From the NCBI GenBank assembly GCA_021838985.1, contig JAKCCC010000165.1, positions 1-5,527 of the forward strand: 5,527 nucleotides of DNA, written 5' to 3'. A model generated the notes under the pieces. That model was not told the origin of the DNA, made no database searches, and saw only the letters and a program-made list of their open reading frames with translations. Source of the stretch: Planctomycetota bacterium (lineage in GTDB: Bacteria > Planctomycetota > Phycisphaerae > WQYP01). This document shows positions 4,615 to 5,527 of the stretch, piece by piece. A program made the translations under genes and the position numbers. Position 1 is the first letter of the stretch; each line of letters starts with the position of its first letter.

Positions 4615-5527
4615 ATGCCCACGTGGTTTTTGGAAGATTACGCCGCCGTTCTGCTCGATTTCCAGCGATTCCGCTGGATGGGCAGTTTGGTGGGCGGCCT
4701 GGAGGGCGGCGCGGCGCCGGATACGCACCGCGCGCTTTGGATGCGACGCCATACGCACCATCACCGCTTTCGGGAGGTGATGGTCGGACTCTCCGGCCAG
4801 GGCCGGTACGGTTGCCGGGGGCGCGTCTACCCGATTTCGCCCGGGACCATCCTCTTGTTCGATGCCAATGAGGAGCATGATAGCTGGTACCCGACCTCTG
4901 GTCCGCCCTGTTGCCATCTATGGCTGCACGAGTCGCCTGCCACGGAGAGCTCGTCCCTGTTCTGGAACATCTGTGAGGTCCGTGATCATTGCTTTGTTCG
5001 CTCGCCGGTCACCATGCCGCTGGCCCTGGTGCGCTTGCCGGGCGTGGACCAATTCTGGCGAAGTTGGGATCTGCTGCGATCGCGCCGCGCGGATGCCGTG
5101 GCGCGGGCCCAATTCTTTATAACGTTTTGCACGCTGATTGTGGATCTATATAAGCATCTGGCGAACCCGCCGGCGACTGGGGATGCGGGGATACAAGGCG
5201 GCCGCGACGTGGTGGCTGGAATCGCACAGGTAATAAAACACAGTCTTGGCGGGGATCTGTCCCTGGCCCATTTATCCCGTCTGGCAGGATACAATAAATT
5301 TTATTTTCTTCGCATGTTCCGGAAATACCAGCAGTGCTCGCTGGGGGCCTATATTCGGCAGCAAAAACTGCGGAAAGCCCAGGAACTCTTGGGCCAAGGC
5401 CTTAAGACGGCGGCGGTATCTGATGCGCTCGGTTTTGCCAACCCCAGTGGATTCTGCCGATTCTTCAGACAACAGACCGGCAAAAGTCCATCGGCTTACC
5501 TTAACCCCAATTTTTCGCCCCAGGGGC
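4615..5527 (+). CDS. AraC-family transcriptional regulator with cupin-like sensor domain (3' end beyond window)
   Basis: The frame opens at the ATG at 4615, with AGGGGG 6 bases upstream, and runs 304 codons to the right edge without a stop. Residues ~45-105 fit a cupin-type ligand-binding fold: H48-x-H50-xxx-E54 followed six residues later by G61, then PISPGTILLF and EEH88D. Such domains commonly bind sugars or other small ligands. Residues ~130-205 are a mostly helical linker. The C terminus is a two-helix-turn-helix AraC DNA-binding domain. The first is around 214-240 (LSLAHLSRLAGYNKFYFLRMF). The second is around 265-296, with the signature DALGFANPSGFCRFFRQQTG followed by KSPSAYL. The DNA-binding domain looks complete, so few residues should be missing. 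It is divergent from the prepilin, suggesting control of that gene and perhaps of the hydrolases. The ligand and targets are inferred, not shown. Confidence 0.93.
   Translation, partial: MPTWFLEDYAAVLLDFQRFRWMGSLVGGLEGGAAPDTHRALWMRRHTHHHRFREVMVGLSGQGRYGCRGRVYPISPGTILLFDANEEHDSWYPTSGPPCCHLWLHESPATESSSLFWNICEVRDHCFVRSPVTMPLALVRLPGVDQFWRSWDLLRSRRADAVARAQFFITFCTLIVDLYKHLANPPATGDAGIQGGRDVVAGIAQVIKHSLGGDLSLAHLSRLAGYNKFYFLRMFRKYQQCSLGAYIRQQKLRKAQELLGQGLKTAAVSDALGFANPSGFCRFFRQQTGKSPSAYLNPNFSPQG

Noticed and set aside
4428..4871. 147-codon plus-strand open frame upstream of and overlapping the AraC start
   Set aside because: It is in a different frame from the clear AraC protein and its translation is low-complexity Arg/Pro/Ala-rich sequence.
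1..5527. CRISPR array, tRNA or rRNA genes
   Set aside because: No regularly spaced short repeats, no cloverleaf-like sequence with the usual TTCGA arm in context, and no rRNA-like stretch were noticed.

Overview
The window is moderately GC-rich. It carries a secreted glycoside hydrolase of the (beta/alpha)8-barrel clan GH-A type, a second near-copy of that enzyme, a type II secretion/type IV pilus-like prepilin, and an AraC-family regulator. The prepilin has a [16 protein letters not shown] leader motif and a '[12 protein letters not shown]' signature near its C terminus. This gene mix points to the PVC group, most likely Planctomycetota (Phycisphaerae-like) or Lentisphaerota, where AraC regulators, such prepilins and secreted polysaccharide-degrading enzymes are often neighbours. 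The taxonomy is inferred from protein style only.

Layout. Positions 1-337 (minus) hold the first 112 codons of a lipoprotein-like glycoside hydrolase that runs off the left edge. Positions 467-2341 (minus) hold a complete 624-residue paralogue with a GTG start. The two genes share 186 of 187 bases (1-187 and 2008-2194), and the match begins exactly at the codon that opens the catalytic domain. Positions 2342-2935 are non-coding, with a 17-bp perfect palindrome and a long GC-rich inverted repeat. Positions 2936-4216 (minus) encode the prepilin. Positions 4217-4614 form the divergent control region, with three evenly spaced in-frame AAGGAG-ATG start candidates and two inverted repeats. Positions 4615-5527 (plus) encode the AraC regulator, which has no stop before the right edge.

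How it may work together (inference): the AraC protein senses a small ligand, probably a sugar, through its cupin-like N-terminal domain and controls the divergent prepilin and the hydrolases downstream. The hydrolases are exported by their signal peptides and attack a polysaccharide. The prepilin would form a surface or periplasmic pseudopilus whose link to the enzymes is unknown.

The most unusual observation is inside the complete hydrolase. About 172 residues between barrel strand 4 (acid/base NEP motif) and helix 4 form a beta-sandwich, carbohydrate-binding-like module. Its two halves appear in reversed order compared with the order I recall for this module, as if a circularly permuted module had been inserted in frame into the barrel.
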